A stretch of 64,000 nt of DNA from the NCBI GenBank assembly GCA_951813045.1, contig CATOTF010000002.1:1054001-1118000 (forward strand), written 5' to 3'. The notes beneath the pieces were generated by a model. It had not been told where the DNA came from and ran no database searches. It was given only the letters and a program-made list of their open reading frames with translations. A program made the translations under genes and the position numbers. Of this stretch, positions 17,182 through 25,879 are shown piece by piece. The stretch comes from an uncultured Rhizobiaceae bacterium (GTDB lineage Bacteria > Pseudomonadota > Alphaproteobacteria > Rhizobiales > Rhizobiaceae). Position 1 is the first letter of the stretch, and the number at the start of each line of letters is the position of its first letter.

Positions 17182-18570
17182 TTAATCCTGCAAGGCTTCG
17201 TTGCTGCTAGAAATTAGTTCTACCACAAGATCTGCAAGCGTTGTGATTGTATTGAGTCGCAACCCGCCCTGTTTGATAACTTCGCTGCCTTTCGCATAGG
17301 TTGCCTGGTCAAAACCCAGTTTTCCGGCTTCTTTTAACCGACCAGCAGCTTGCGATACCGGGCGTAAATGGCCGGAAAGGCTGACTTCGCCAAAAAAAAC
17401 GGAATTGTCAGGCAGCGGTTTGTTGGCAAGCGATGACACGAGCGCAGCCGCGACGGCCAAGTCAGCTGCAGGTTCTGAAATTCGAAACCCGCCTGCAACA
17501 TTGAGATATACATCGTGACCGCCCAGACGGACCCCGCAATGGGCTTCAAGCACGGCAAGAATCATTGAGAGCCGGGCGCTGTCCCATCCAACGACCGCAC
17601 GACGTGGTGTGCCAAGTGTTGATTCAGCAACAAGCGCCTGAATTTCCACCAAAACAGGGCGTCGCCCTTCCATCCCGGCAAATACGGCGGCGCCGGGGGC
17701 TGCTTTATGCCGTTCACCCAGAAACAATTCTGATGGATTTGCCACTTCCCGCAGGCCCAGATCGGACATTTCAAACACGCCAATTTCGTCAGTTGGGCCA
17801 AAACGGTTTTTGACCCCGCGCAAAACCCGAAAATGGTGCCCGCCTTCACCTTCAAAATAAAGCACAGCGTCAACCATATGTTCTACAACACGGGGACCGG
17901 CGATCTGCCCCTCTTTGGTGACATGCCCGACAAGAACAACACAGGCTCCCGACTGTTTGGCATAACGAATCATCGCCTGAACCGACGCGCGAACCTGACT
18001 GACCGTCCCGGGGGCAGATTCCACCCGGTCGCTCCACAGGGTCTGGATAGAATCAATGACAACAAGGGCAGGGCGCTGAGTAGCCTCCAACGTTGTTATA
18101 ATATTCTCAACATTGGTTTCGGAAATCATCAGGACTGGTGCGGATACTATTCCTAATCGCTGGGCACGCAGGCGAACTTGGGCGATAGCTTCCTCGCCAG
18201 ACACATATATCACACCGTGCCCGGCTTTTGCCAAAGATGCAGATGCCTGCATGAGTAGGGTCGATTTTCCGATACCGGGATCACCACCAACCAGAAGGGC
18301 GGAGCCTGGAACGAGGCCGCCGCCGGTTACCCGATCAAATTCGCTGATCCTGGTTTCTATACGGGGTGCTTCGGCGGTATCTCCATCAAGCGCTTCAAGG
18401 GGGACAACACGTCCCTTTTTTAAAGGTTTGCCGGGGCCGGTCGCCACACCTGTATTGGGTGTCTCTTCAACCAGCGTATTCCATTCTCCGCAAGCGTCGC
18501 AACGGCCTGACCAGCGGGGGTGTGCCCCTCCGCAATTTTGGCAAATGAACTGAATTTTTGGTGCGGCCAT
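17182..18570 (-). CDS. radA: DNA repair protein RadA
   Basis: A RecA-like ATPase that helps branch migration in recombination repair. The N-terminal zinc finger is CQNCGGAHPRWSGRCDACG (from residue 10), Walker A is GGDPGIGKST, the RadA-specific KNRFG motif is present, and a Lon-like domain makes up the C-terminus. The 462-residue length is typical. Its ATG overlaps the alr stop by one base (TGATG), so the two are coupled. Confidence 0.96.
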   Translation of the reverse strand: MAAPKIQFICQNCGGAHPRWSGRCDACGEWNTLVEETPNTGVATGPGKPLKKGRVVPLEALDGDTAEAPRIETRISEFDRVTGGGLVPGSALLVGGDPGIGKSTLLMQASASLAKAGHGVIYVSGEEAIAQVRLRAQRLGIVSAPVLMISETNVENIITTLEATQRPALVVIDSIQTLWSDRVESAPGTVSQVRASVQAMIRYAKQSGACVVLVGHVTKEGQIAGPRVVEHMVDAVLYFEGEGGHHFRVLRGVKNRFGPTDEIGVFEMSDLGLREVANPSELFLGERHKAAPGAAVFAGMEGRRPVLVEIQALVAESTLGTPRRAVVGWDSARLSMILAVLEAHCGVRLGGHDVYLNVAGGFRISEPAADLAVAAALVSSLANKPLPDNSVFFGEVSLSGHLRPVSQAAGRLKEAGKLGFDQATYAKGSEVIKQGGLRLNTITTLADLVVELISSSNEALQD

Positions 18571-19709
18571 CAGGCTTCGGCTTTCAAATATGTTCTGGAA
18601 TAGCGCTGGCCGATGCTTGTCAAAAGCTCATAGCCAATGGTTCCCGCCGCGCGGGCAACATCATCAACCGGAATGGTGGAGCCAAACAACTCAATCCAGT
18701 CACCAGCTGAGATTTCATCTTCCGGAATATCTGTGACATCAAAGGCGCATAAATCCATCGATACTCTGCCGATACCTTTGATGATTGTGCCTTTGTATGC
18801 CGCGCGGGCAGGTTGGGAAACCGCCCGCATGGGCACACCCATGTTACTTGTTGCACGGTGGTAACCGTCGGCGTATCCAACCGACAGATAGGCAATGCGG
18901 GTTATGCGCGTCAGGGTTTCTGCTCCTCCGTATCCAATGCTGTCACCGGCGTTCGCTTCGCGGATTTGGACAATCCTACCGGTGAGTGTGACGACTGGCA
19001 CCATGGGGTTTGGCACATCATTCAATGCCTCGCCGCCATACAGGGCAATTCCGGGTCGGGCGAGTTCGTATTCGTGCCCGTCCATCTGCAGGCTTGCAGC
19101 AGAATTGGCGGCGGAACGGGGAACGCCCGGTAGCAACTCAGAAGCCTGCAGGAATACTTCCCTTTGAACATCAGTCTTTGGATGCCCAAGATCGTCTGCA
19201 CAGGCCAGATGTGTCATAAGCAATTGCGGATCAAGATAGTCCATTAGATGACGGTTCTTCGTGATCCGTTCCAATTCACGCAGTGTCAGGCCAAGACGGT
19301 TCATGCCGCTATCCACATGAAGGGCGCAGGGCAGGGGTGAGCCGTGGGATTGCGCCGTGGCCACCCAGGTCTCCACTTCGGGAACACTACCCAATATTGG
19401 CGTGAGATCGTGCTCCAGATAATACGGCGCGGCATTGGCAAATAGCCCGTTCAACACAAAACATCTGGAGTCTGGTGCTGTGTTTTTCACACGTATACCT
19501 TCTTCAGGAACCGTTACAAAATACGTCCTGCACCCGGCGCGAGACAATGCCTCAACAACCGGTTCGATACCACATCCGTAGGCATTGGCTTTAACCACGG
19601 CGCCACACTCGGCCGCTCCGGCATTCTTTGCCAATTGCTGCCAGTTAGAGACTAGCGCGCCCAAGTCGATGGTCACATGGCCACCGGCAAGATTTGGATG
19701 GGCACTCAT
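18570..19709 (-). CDS. alr: Alanine racemase
   Basis: A PLP enzyme that converts L-alanine to D-alanine for peptidoglycan. The PLP-binding Lys is in VVKANAYGCG near residue 39 and the catalytic Tyr is in DSIGYGGAE. The C-terminal beta-barrel ends with LTSIGQRYSR. The 379-residue length fits. It lies 3 bp after dnaB and overlaps radA by one base, so the dnaB-alr-radA run is one unit. Confidence 0.95.
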   Translation of the reverse strand: MSAHPNLAGGHVTIDLGALVSNWQQLAKNAGAAECGAVVKANAYGCGIEPVVEALSRAGCRTYFVTVPEEGIRVKNTAPDSRCFVLNGLFANAAPYYLEHDLTPILGSVPEVETWVATAQSHGSPLPCALHVDSGMNRLGLTLRELERITKNRHLMDYLDPQLLMTHLACADDLGHPKTDVQREVFLQASELLPGVPRSAANSAASLQMDGHEYELARPGIALYGGEALNDVPNPMVPVVTLTGRIVQIREANAGDSIGYGGAETLTRITRIAYLSVGYADGYHRATSNMGVPMRAVSQPARAAYKGTIIKGIGRVSMDLCAFDVTDIPEDEISAGDWIELFGSTIPVDDVARAAGTIGYELLTSIGQRYSRTYLKAEA

Positions 19710-19712
19710 GGA

Positions 19713-21221
19713 TTACTCAAAACGTTCGGGAAGGTGGTCTTCTTCAATAAGATCGGTGAAGCGGGTAAATTCGGCCTGGAAGGCGAGACCTGCAGTGCCG
19801 GTGGGACCATGCCGTTGTTTTGCAATGATAACGTCAGCTTTGCCGGTCGCAAACTCTAACTTCGTCTTCCATTGCTCATATTCCGTCGTTCCATACTCCG
19901 GTTCTTTGTTTTGAAGGTAATATTCTTCACGGTACACAAACAGCACAACGTCCGCGTCCTGCTCGATCGATCCTGATTCACGCAGGTCTGATAATTGCGG
20001 GCGCTTGTCGTCACGGTTTTCCACCTGACGGGAAAGCTGTGAAAGAGCGATGATGGGAACATTGAGTTCCTTGCCCAGCGCCTTGAGCCCGGTGGTGATC
20101 TCAGTGATCTCCTGAACCCGGTTAGACTGATTCTTACTGCCCTGCATCAGCTGAATATAGTCGATGATCAAAACATCCAGCCCACGTTGTCTCTTTAGAC
20201 GGCGAGCACGGGCGGCCAATTGAGCAATCGAAATACCACCGGTCTGATCAATATAAAGCGGAATGCGGTGCATCATTTGTGAACAGCCAACGAGCTTTTC
20301 AAATTCCGCATCATTGATTTCACCGCGACGGATTTTAGAGGATGAAATCTCGGTTTGCTCAGCGATAATTCGGGTTGCAAGCTGTTCGGCCGCCATTTCC
20401 AGCGAGAAAAATCCAACGACCCCACCGTTCACCGCTTTGGAAGTTCCATCAGCTTGAATTTCCGGCTGGTAAGCTTCTGCAATGTTAAAAGCGATATTGG
20501 TGGCAAGCGACGTTTTCCCCATGGCCGGGCGACCGGCCAGCACGATCAAGTCAGACGGTTGCAGCCCACCCATTTTTTGGTCAAGCGTATTCAGTCCGGT
20601 GGCAACACCCGAAAGATGCCCGTCCCGTTGAAATGCAGCGCTGGCCATATCGATCGCACTGCCGACGGCGTTGCCAAACTCGGTAAAGCCGCCATCATAG
20701 CGCCCGGTTTCAGCCAGTTCGAATAGGCGGCGTTCTGCGTCTTCGATTTGCACATGGGGCGTCATGTCAACCGGCGCATCGAAGGCGATATTGACCATGT
20801 CCTCGCCAATGCCGATGAGATTACGCCTGGTGGCAAGATCGTAAATTGATCGCCCGTAATCTTCTGCGTTGATGATGGTCGTCGCTTCCGCAGCCAGCCT
20901 CGCGAGGTAGGTCGCGACAGTCATGTCGCCAACTTTTTCCTCTTCGGGCAGGAATGTCTTTATGGTCACGGGATTCGCACGTTTTGCCGCGCGAATCATC
21001 TCCGATGTCACCTTGTAAACCTGCCGGTGCAGCGGCTCATAGAAATGATCCGGTTCGAGGAAATCAGAAACCCGATAAAATGCGTCGTTGTTGACCAATA
21101 TGGCACCAAGAAGCGCCTGTTCTGCCTCAATATTATGGGGCGCTGTGCGATAGGGCGTGCTGCCTGAACCGGAGCCTGAACCCGGGCCGGGGACAACATT
21201 ATCTGCAACTTCAGCCATCAT
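19713..21221 (-). CDS. dnaB: Replicative DNA helicase
   Basis: A hexameric 5'-3' helicase of the replication fork. The N-terminal domain (PHNIEAEQALLGAILVNND) is followed by the RecA-like motor with Walker A AGRPAMGKTSL, Walker B LIIDYIQLM and the DnaB motif QLSRQVENRDDKRPQLSDLR. No intein is seen. A short Gly/Ser-rich stretch (PGSGSGSGST) precedes the N-terminal domain. ATG at 21221 is followed directly by a second ATG. Confidence 0.96.
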   Translation of the reverse strand: MMAEVADNVVPGPGSGSGSGSTPYRTAPHNIEAEQALLGAILVNNDAFYRVSDFLEPDHFYEPLHRQVYKVTSEMIRAAKRANPVTIKTFLPEEEKVGDMTVATYLARLAAEATTIINAEDYGRSIYDLATRRNLIGIGEDMVNIAFDAPVDMTPHVQIEDAERRLFELAETGRYDGGFTEFGNAVGSAIDMASAAFQRDGHLSGVATGLNTLDQKMGGLQPSDLIVLAGRPAMGKTSLATNIAFNIAEAYQPEIQADGTSKAVNGGVVGFFSLEMAAEQLATRIIAEQTEISSSKIRRGEINDAEFEKLVGCSQMMHRIPLYIDQTGGISIAQLAARARRLKRQRGLDVLIIDYIQLMQGSKNQSNRVQEITEITTGLKALGKELNVPIIALSQLSRQVENRDDKRPQLSDLRESGSIEQDADVVLFVYREEYYLQNKEPEYGTTEYEQWKTKLEFATGKADVIIAKQRHGPTGTAGLAFQAEFTRFTDLIEEDHLPERFE

Positions 21222-21410
21222 TTCCCCGGTTGTTCATGCATTTCTGTGGGCATTGAATGTCACGTAGAACACGAGGTGAAAACATGAAACTCAACCCGCG
21301 TGATTCTTTTTAAAATTATACAGTGTGTGTGGTGATAACGGGGAAAAATCACTTAATCCGTTCGAATTACTTGACGTAGATTCGAATCGCTGGGTGCCGC
21401 CCTCATTCCA

Positions 21411-21551
21411 TTGTCATCCCCGCGCAGGCGGGGACCCAAGCCAACCTTGCAAAGAAAGACGTAGGTTTGGATGGAATTAACCCGCGCTTCCGATGAAATA
21501 CCCGCTTCCTTCCTGGCGATCATTGGGTCCCCGCCTGCGCGGGGATGACAA
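21411..21551. repeat. Perfect 29-bp inverted repeat (dispersed palindromic element type)
   Basis: The arms are 21411-21439 (starting TTGTCATCCCCGCGCAGG) and 21523-21551, exact reverse complements, with 83 bp between them. GC-rich elements starting GTCATCCCCGCGCAGGCGGGGA are scattered widely in alphaproteobacterial genomes. The two copies here face each other and could form a long cruciform or RNA hairpin between dnaB and rplI. No coding function is seen. Confidence 0.85.
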
Positions 21552-21603
21552 GCGTGATGGCGCGGAGATGATAATACTAATTAAAATAGACCTGCAGACC
21601 GAA

Positions 21604-21640
21604 ACAAAACGGCCGACCCACAATCAAGCGGGCCGGCCTT
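21604..21640 (-). terminator. Rho-independent terminator after rplI
   Basis: On the minus strand GGCCGGCCCGCTT pairs with GTGGGTCGGCC (one mismatch) and is followed by GTTTTGTTTC. It begins about 25 bp after the rplI stop and would end the rpsF-rpsR-DUF2232-rplI transcript before dnaB. Confidence 0.65.
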
Positions 21641-21663
21641 TGAGCTCAGTCTGTTAAATCAGA

Positions 21664-22314
21664 CTATTCTTTGTTTTCGCTATCGTCGCCGGCATCTTCA
21701 ACAGGGGCTTCAGCTTCGGTCTCGTTCTCTGAATCGCCATCCAGATCAACATCGTCCGGATTGTCGAAAACGTCTTCGATGGACAATTCGTCTTCTTCCG
21801 CCTCGTCGAGGTCATCAAATGCGTCACGGCTTGTCAGGTCTTCACCTGCGGCCTGACGTACAGCTTCATCTTCTGAACGGGCAACGTTCATGACGACTTC
21901 AGCTTCAACTTCAGGGTGCAGAAGGATGGTGACAGTGTGCAGGCCGATGATTTTGATCGGTGCACGCAGTTCAACCTGGCTGCGGCCGATTGAGAAACCG
22001 TTTTCATCCAGTGTTGCTACGATGTCGCGGGCAGCAACTGAACCGTACAATTGACCGGTTTCACCAGCGGAACGGACGGCAACATAGGTGTTACCGTTCA
22101 AACGTTCGGCAACTTCACTTGCTTCGTTTTTACGCTCCAGGTTGCGGGCTTCTAGCTGTACGCGCTGGGATTCGAAATGCGCCATATTGGCTTTGTTGGC
22201 GCGTAGGGCCTTGCCTTGAGGCAGCAGAAAATTACGGGCGTAACCATCTTTTACAGTGACTGTGTCACCCATTTGGCCAAGCTTGGCCACGCGTTCGAGA
22301 AGAATAACATCCAT
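21664..22314 (-). CDS. rplI: 50S ribosomal protein L9 with acidic C-terminal extension
   Basis: The first 150 residues are standard L9: [19 protein letters not shown], the long connecting helix, and the C-terminal rRNA-binding domain ([12 protein letters not shown]). A tail of about 60 residues follows, made mostly of Asp and Glu ([18 protein letters not shown]). Rhizobial L9 proteins often carry acidic tails. The tail's function is unknown. The gene is last in the rpsF operon. Confidence 0.96.
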   Translation of the reverse strand: MDVILLERVAKLGQMGDTVTVKDGYARNFLLPQGKALRANKANMAHFESQRVQLEARNLERKNEASEVAERLNGNTYVAVRSAGETGQLYGSVAARDIVATLDENGFSIGRSQVELRAPIKIIGLHTVTILLHPEVEAEVVMNVARSEDEAVRQAAGEDLTSRDAFDDLDEAEEDELSIEDVFDNPDDVDLDGDSENETEAEAPVEDAGDDSENKE

Positions 22315-22344
22315 TTTAGTGTTCCTTTTTGGATAGGTTCAAAT

Positions 22345-23295
22345 TCAGGTTTTAGGAGATTTCGCTGCGAAACGTGTCCGCAGTTGAAAAAGAGTTTCTG
22401 CGACGCCCAATGCCGCCACAAAAGGGGCGATAATGATCGACATGAACAAGGTGATATAGACCACCGGCAGGAGATAGGGCCGGGCTTTGAGGCCGCGCGA
22501 AAGATGGTGGACGGTTGCCAGCCCAACCATAATGAACGCGCCTCCAAATGCTCCAGCTATGACCTTTGCAACCAACCCAAGGTCGTTGCTGAGCAGGCTG
22601 CCAACAGCACCGGCAGCAAAGATACTGACGGCAAACATCGGTAACGCGGTTCCGGCTGGGATATCGTCCTTTGGTCGTTTCATCCAACCGCGAGCGCGGG
22701 TAAACCGTTCCGCAAGGCGCAGATTCAAAACCATTAGGATCAGAATCGAAACCGGCATGAGATAAGGTATCATTGCCGCGATGCGGGCGGAACGTTGTGC
22801 GATCAATTCGTCTGACAAAGGCGCTGCGTCGGGATTAGCCTGCGCCTGTAGTGCGCTTAGCTCTTTCATCAAGGCGGCGGTTTGTTCATTGGCCCACTCG
22901 ATAGAATATCCTGAAAGAAACCCGATGATGACAACAACCGCAGCGCTAATTGCCGTCAGGCGCAAAAGCAGGAGAGAGAGTGGGTACCACTCTTCATGAC
23001 CGTCATCATTTCTGGATAAGCCAACAGTGTGCCCAATCCAAAGGGCAGGGCCTAATGTTGCACCCAATACAGACAATGCGCCCAACGGGCCAAACATGAT
23101 GGCGACAACAAACGCCGCCGTTGCGCCGCTGATGATACCAGCGACCGTGCCAAACCCAAGAACGGAGATAAAAAGAGGAAATGCAGTAAAGCTAGAAAGC
23201 GCAACACCCATGCTGCCGAGCGACAGGGGGCTGATGAACAGCATGGCTGTCAACAGACCGCAAATAACTGCAATTAAGATGTATTTATTGTTCAT
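22345..23295 (-). CDS. DUF2232 family membrane protein
   Basis: A 316-residue integral membrane protein with about eight hydrophobic segments, the first being KYILIAVICGLLTAMLFIS. It matches the DUF2232 (YybS-like) group, which sits between rpsR and rplI in alphaproteobacteria. The function is unknown. Co-transcription with ribosomal protein genes is conserved in the group. Confidence 0.88.
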   Translation of the reverse strand: MNNKYILIAVICGLLTAMLFISPLSLGSMGVALSSFTAFPLFISVLGFGTVAGIISGATAAFVVAIMFGPLGALSVLGATLGPALWIGHTVGLSRNDDGHEEWYPLSLLLLRLTAISAAVVVIIGFLSGYSIEWANEQTAALMKELSALQAQANPDAAPLSDELIAQRSARIAAMIPYLMPVSILILMVLNLRLAERFTRARGWMKRPKDDIPAGTALPMFAVSIFAAGAVGSLLSNDLGLVAKVIAGAFGGAFIMVGLATVHHLSRGLKARPYLLPVVYITLFMSIIIAPFVAALGVAETLFQLRTRFAAKSPKT

Positions 23296-23390
23296 AGTTC
23301 CCGCTGTCCTGTCATTTTGACAGTTAGGGCCGCGCGAAGAATGCCGCGCGGGCCAGCTTCAAAATTCTTACACCATAACGGCGTAAAGCC

Positions 23391-23639
23391 TTACTTGATA
23401 ACGTAAGGAATAAGCGCAAGAAAACGTGCGCGTTTGATGGCACGTGCCAGCTCACGCTGTTTTTTCAGGCTTACAGCTGTAATCCGTGAAGGAACGATCT
23501 TGCCTCGCTCGGAGATATAACGTTGCAGAAGTTTGACGTCTTTATAGTCAATCTTCTGGGCATTTTCACCGGTGAAAGGGCAGGTCTTGCGGCGGCGCTG
23601 AAAAGGGCGACGCGTTGGCATTTGTTCAATAGCAACCAT
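23391..23639 (-). CDS. rpsR: 30S ribosomal protein S18
   Basis: An 82-residue basic protein. The typical core is [20 protein letters not shown] followed by [16 protein letters not shown]. It binds S6 in the small-subunit platform. It lies 15 bp after rpsF in the same operon. Confidence 0.97.
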   Translation of the reverse strand: MVAIEQMPTRRPFQRRRKTCPFTGENAQKIDYKDVKLLQRYISERGKIVPSRITAVSLKKQRELARAIKRARFLALIPYVIK

Positions 23640-23654
23640 TGTTCTTATTCCTTC

Positions 23655-24044
23655 TTATGAGTCATCGCGTGGGCGGCGAGGAGGGCGATCTCCACCACGG
23701 CCAGGGCGGCGGTCATCTCGGTCGCTCTTGCGCAACATCGCGGAAGGGCCTTCCTCGTGCTCTTCAACCTTGATGGTCATATAACGCAACACATCTTCGT
23801 GGATGCGCATTTGGCGCTCCATTTCAGAAACTGCTGCAGAAGGCGCTTCAATGTTCATCAGCGCGTAGTGCGCCTTACGGTTCTTGTTTACACGATAGGG
23901 CAGGGTTTTCAGACCCCAGTTTTCAATTTTGGCGACGGAACCGTCGTTTGCTTCTAAAACACCTTTGAAGTGCTCAACAAGCGTATCAACCTGCTGGGAT
24001 GAAACATCCTGACGGGCCATAAAGATATGTTCGTAAAGGGCCAT
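23655..24044 (-). CDS. rpsF: 30S ribosomal protein S6
   Basis: The likely start is ATG at 24044 ([18 protein letters not shown]), preceded by AAGGAAAGGTGG. An upstream in-frame extension to 24113 is not typical of S6. The protein has 129 residues with the S6 fold and a basic, Arg/Gly-rich tail ([17 protein letters not shown]), which is common in alphaproteobacteria. It partners with S18 encoded next. First gene of the operon. Confidence 0.96.
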   Translation of the reverse strand: MALYEHIFMARQDVSSQQVDTLVEHFKGVLEANDGSVAKIENWGLKTLPYRVNKNRKAHYALMNIEAPSAAVSEMERQMRIHEDVLRYMTIKVEEHEEGPSAMLRKSDRDDRRPGRGGDRPPRRPRDDS

Positions 24045-24189
24045 GGGCCACCTTTCCTTGTTTGTTTCAAGCCTCCAGCGCAAAGCCTCACCGACGCTTT
24101 TCTGTAAGCTCATGGGGAGCTTGGAAAGGCGCGATTTAACAAAGTGTCGAGAGCGGAAGCACGGGAGGACGATTTACCTTGCAAATCTA

Positions 24190-24207
24190 TTTCTCAAGCT
24201 TGAGAAA
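24190..24207. promoter_or_regulatory. Perfect 18-bp palindrome in the rpsF leader
   Basis: TTTCTCAAGCTTGAGAAA is its own reverse complement. It lies about 145 bp upstream of rpsF and, if the proposed promoter is right, inside the transcribed leader. It could be a protein site or an RNA hairpin. S6-S18 complexes autoregulate through leader hairpins in many bacteria, but I did not see the usual motif clearly. Confidence 0.4.
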
Positions 24208-24257
24208 CCCATCCGTTCAGCCACCAGCCGGAAGCCCGACATTTTAGTGCATGCGGT

Positions 24258-24285
24258 CGTATATAGGGATTGGGCGTGAATGCAA
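24258..24285 (-). promoter_or_regulatory. Candidate rpsF operon promoter
   Basis: On the minus strand TTGCAT (24285-24280) and TATACG (24263-24258) are 16 bp apart. Transcription would start near 24250, giving a leader of about 200 nt. The remaining sequence between 24300 and 24600 shows nothing else convincing. Confidence 0.35.
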
Positions 24286-24604
24286 GCCCATATTGAAATC
24301 ACGCAAGCGTGTACATATCTGAATTTCAAGCGTCGCTTCTGCCCAGTAGAACTATAAGCAGACCTGTTTGATACATAGTACTGCTTGATACGGCACAAAA
24401 GTGATGAACGTTTTTATTCGTTCACCATTCTGGTGCTATAATTATTATTGTTTCTTATTGTGTTTGGGAAATAGAAGAAAATGAATGCACCAATTGAGAA
24501 TGTCAGCTGCAGCCTTGCAAAATTGCCGGTGGTCGCGACAATGCCGGTTGGGCGACCGATGAGCAAAATATGGAGAATCGCCTTCGGGCAATCTGACGGA
24601 GCGT

Positions 24605-24790
24605 ATGATGGCTGACCCGAATGCAAAAAAAATGGGCGTCCGCCATAAATATGAGGACGAGGCGGACGATAGTTTTGAAGAGCGGGCAAAGAAACTCGGC
24701 TTTTCCAAAAAAGAAATCTCGGACCTGAAATTGCTTTATCCTGACGAGGAACTCGAAGAAGGGCTAGGCCCGCTGTTGGACGAGGATTGA
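24605..24790 (+). CDS. Small acidic hypothetical protein (61 residues)
   Basis: An ATG at 24605, with a second ATG directly after, follows GGAG at suitable spacing. The product is rich in Asp, Glu and Lys and helical in appearance, with FEERAKKLGFSKKEISDLKL in the middle and PLLDED at the end. No transmembrane segment or known motif is seen. It stands alone at the left edge of the accessory region. I do not recognise the family. Composition and ribosome site are the support. Confidence 0.5.
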   Translation: MMADPNAKKMGVRHKYEDEADDSFEERAKKLGFSKKEISDLKLLYPDEELEEGLGPLLDED

Positions 24791-24940
24791 GAGCTAATCG
24801 GGGGTGCAGGCTCATAATTTGCGAAGCGCAGTTTGATATTTGCAGTGTGGAAAGATCCCGTTTTGAATCAGTTTCAAGAATGGCGGCAAAGCGGACAAAG
24901 TTACAATTGCCAAACTCGCTTAAAATTTTGCTCATGGGGG

Positions 24941-25106
24941 TATTCTGTTGAAAAACTCGACCCCTAATGCACAACATCCAATTCAGTAGAAACGTTTTCC
25001 AAACAACCTGCTCAATTGAAATCGGATTGCGCGTCACAGCGCTCTCAGAAACAGCATTCTAAAATATTGCGGTGAATTTTCAGCTTCGGAGTTTTTCAAC
25101 AGAATA
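24941..25106. mobile_element. MITE-like element or IS remnant, 166 bp
   Basis: The ends are perfect 18-bp inverted repeats: TATTCTGTTGAAAAACTC at 24941-24958 and its complement at 25089-25106. Runs of G flank both ends (24936-24940 and 25107-25112), so a GGGGG target duplication is possible. The inside has no reading frame of note. TTCTGTTGAAAAACTC resembles termini of some IS5-type elements. The rest of the gap (24791-24940 and 25107-25405) holds no convincing gene. Confidence 0.6.
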
Positions 25107-25405
25107 GGGGGGTAGCGGACGTTCGCTGCAATTGCGCACCATATGGCAAAAGAAGCCAAAGCTGCCATTCTTTTTTTGCCAAAACTTAACTGGTATTACC
25201 CAGACCAAAGCTTGTACCAAAAATCAAATTAGCGATCGTTGCAACATTATTTCTGCTTATCTCAACCACAATGATTTGAGCATTTATACCTGACCTTATT
25301 CACCAGTAAAAGTTGTATATCCACAGTCAATTTCTTGTAAAAAGCATAAATATTACCAACATTGTTATAAAATGAAAAATCATCCACAAAACCTGAGGAC
25401 GGCAG

Positions 25406-25879
25406 ATGACTAATGAACTGCGAGGAAAGATTGAAGTGACTATTGGACGAGTGATGTTTTCCGGCGAGGGAACTCAAAACTGGTTGGCAGAGCAACTCGA
25501 CAAGGTTTTGGAGAGTTTCAGCAGCCATCTGGTTGCACCGGACGAGGATGTACTGTCCGGTGCAAATGAAGAGTTAAGCGAGGATAGGCGCAGTGAAAGA
25601 TCAGTCATTGGATCGCTACCAAGCTATTTAAAGTCGAAAAATGCGGCGTCGAACCAAGTAATGCGTTTTCTAGCGACTGCGGGATGGCTTGCGAAAAAAG
25701 GTAATAAAAACCTGAAGACCGGAGACATCGCCACGGCACTCAAAGAAAGTCAACAAAGTAGGTTAGGTAACCCATCAGACACTTTGAACCAGAATGTCAG
25801 CAAAGGTTTTTGTGAGAAAACCGCCGATGGATTTTTTATTACACCTGAAGGTTGGGAAAAATTAGGTGATTCACTTTGA
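25406..25879 (+). CDS. Unknown protein with helix-turn-helix-like C-terminus; first gene of a coupled pair
   Basis: A 157-residue protein I cannot assign to a named family. Residues 1-38 look like a small beta-alpha unit (KIEVTIGRVMFSGEG, then a helix AEQLDKVLESF). A polar linker (41-68) follows. The C-terminal half (about 80-157) resembles a winged helix: FLATAGWLAKKG, LKTGDIATALK, then LNQNVSKGFCEK and FFITPEGWEKL. The start ATG has GAGGA 8 bp upstream. The stop overlaps the next gene's TTG start by 4 bp (TTGA), so the products are coupled. Neighbours are a broken abortive-infection gene and IS elements, which suggests a defence or toxin-antitoxin-like role. That role is inference only. Confidence 0.75.
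   Translation: MTNELRGKIEVTIGRVMFSGEGTQNWLAEQLDKVLESFSSHLVAPDEDVLSGANEELSEDRRSERSVIGSLPSYLKSKNAASNQVMRFLATAGWLAKKGNKNLKTGDIATALKESQQSRLGNPSDTLNQNVSKGFCEKTADGFFITPEGWEKLGDSL

Noticed and set aside
24414-25037. A 207-residue minus-strand open frame across the small acidic gene and the MITE-like element
   Set aside because: It runs antisense through a better-supported small gene and through the element's terminal repeat, has no ribosome site and has irregular composition. It is probably chance.
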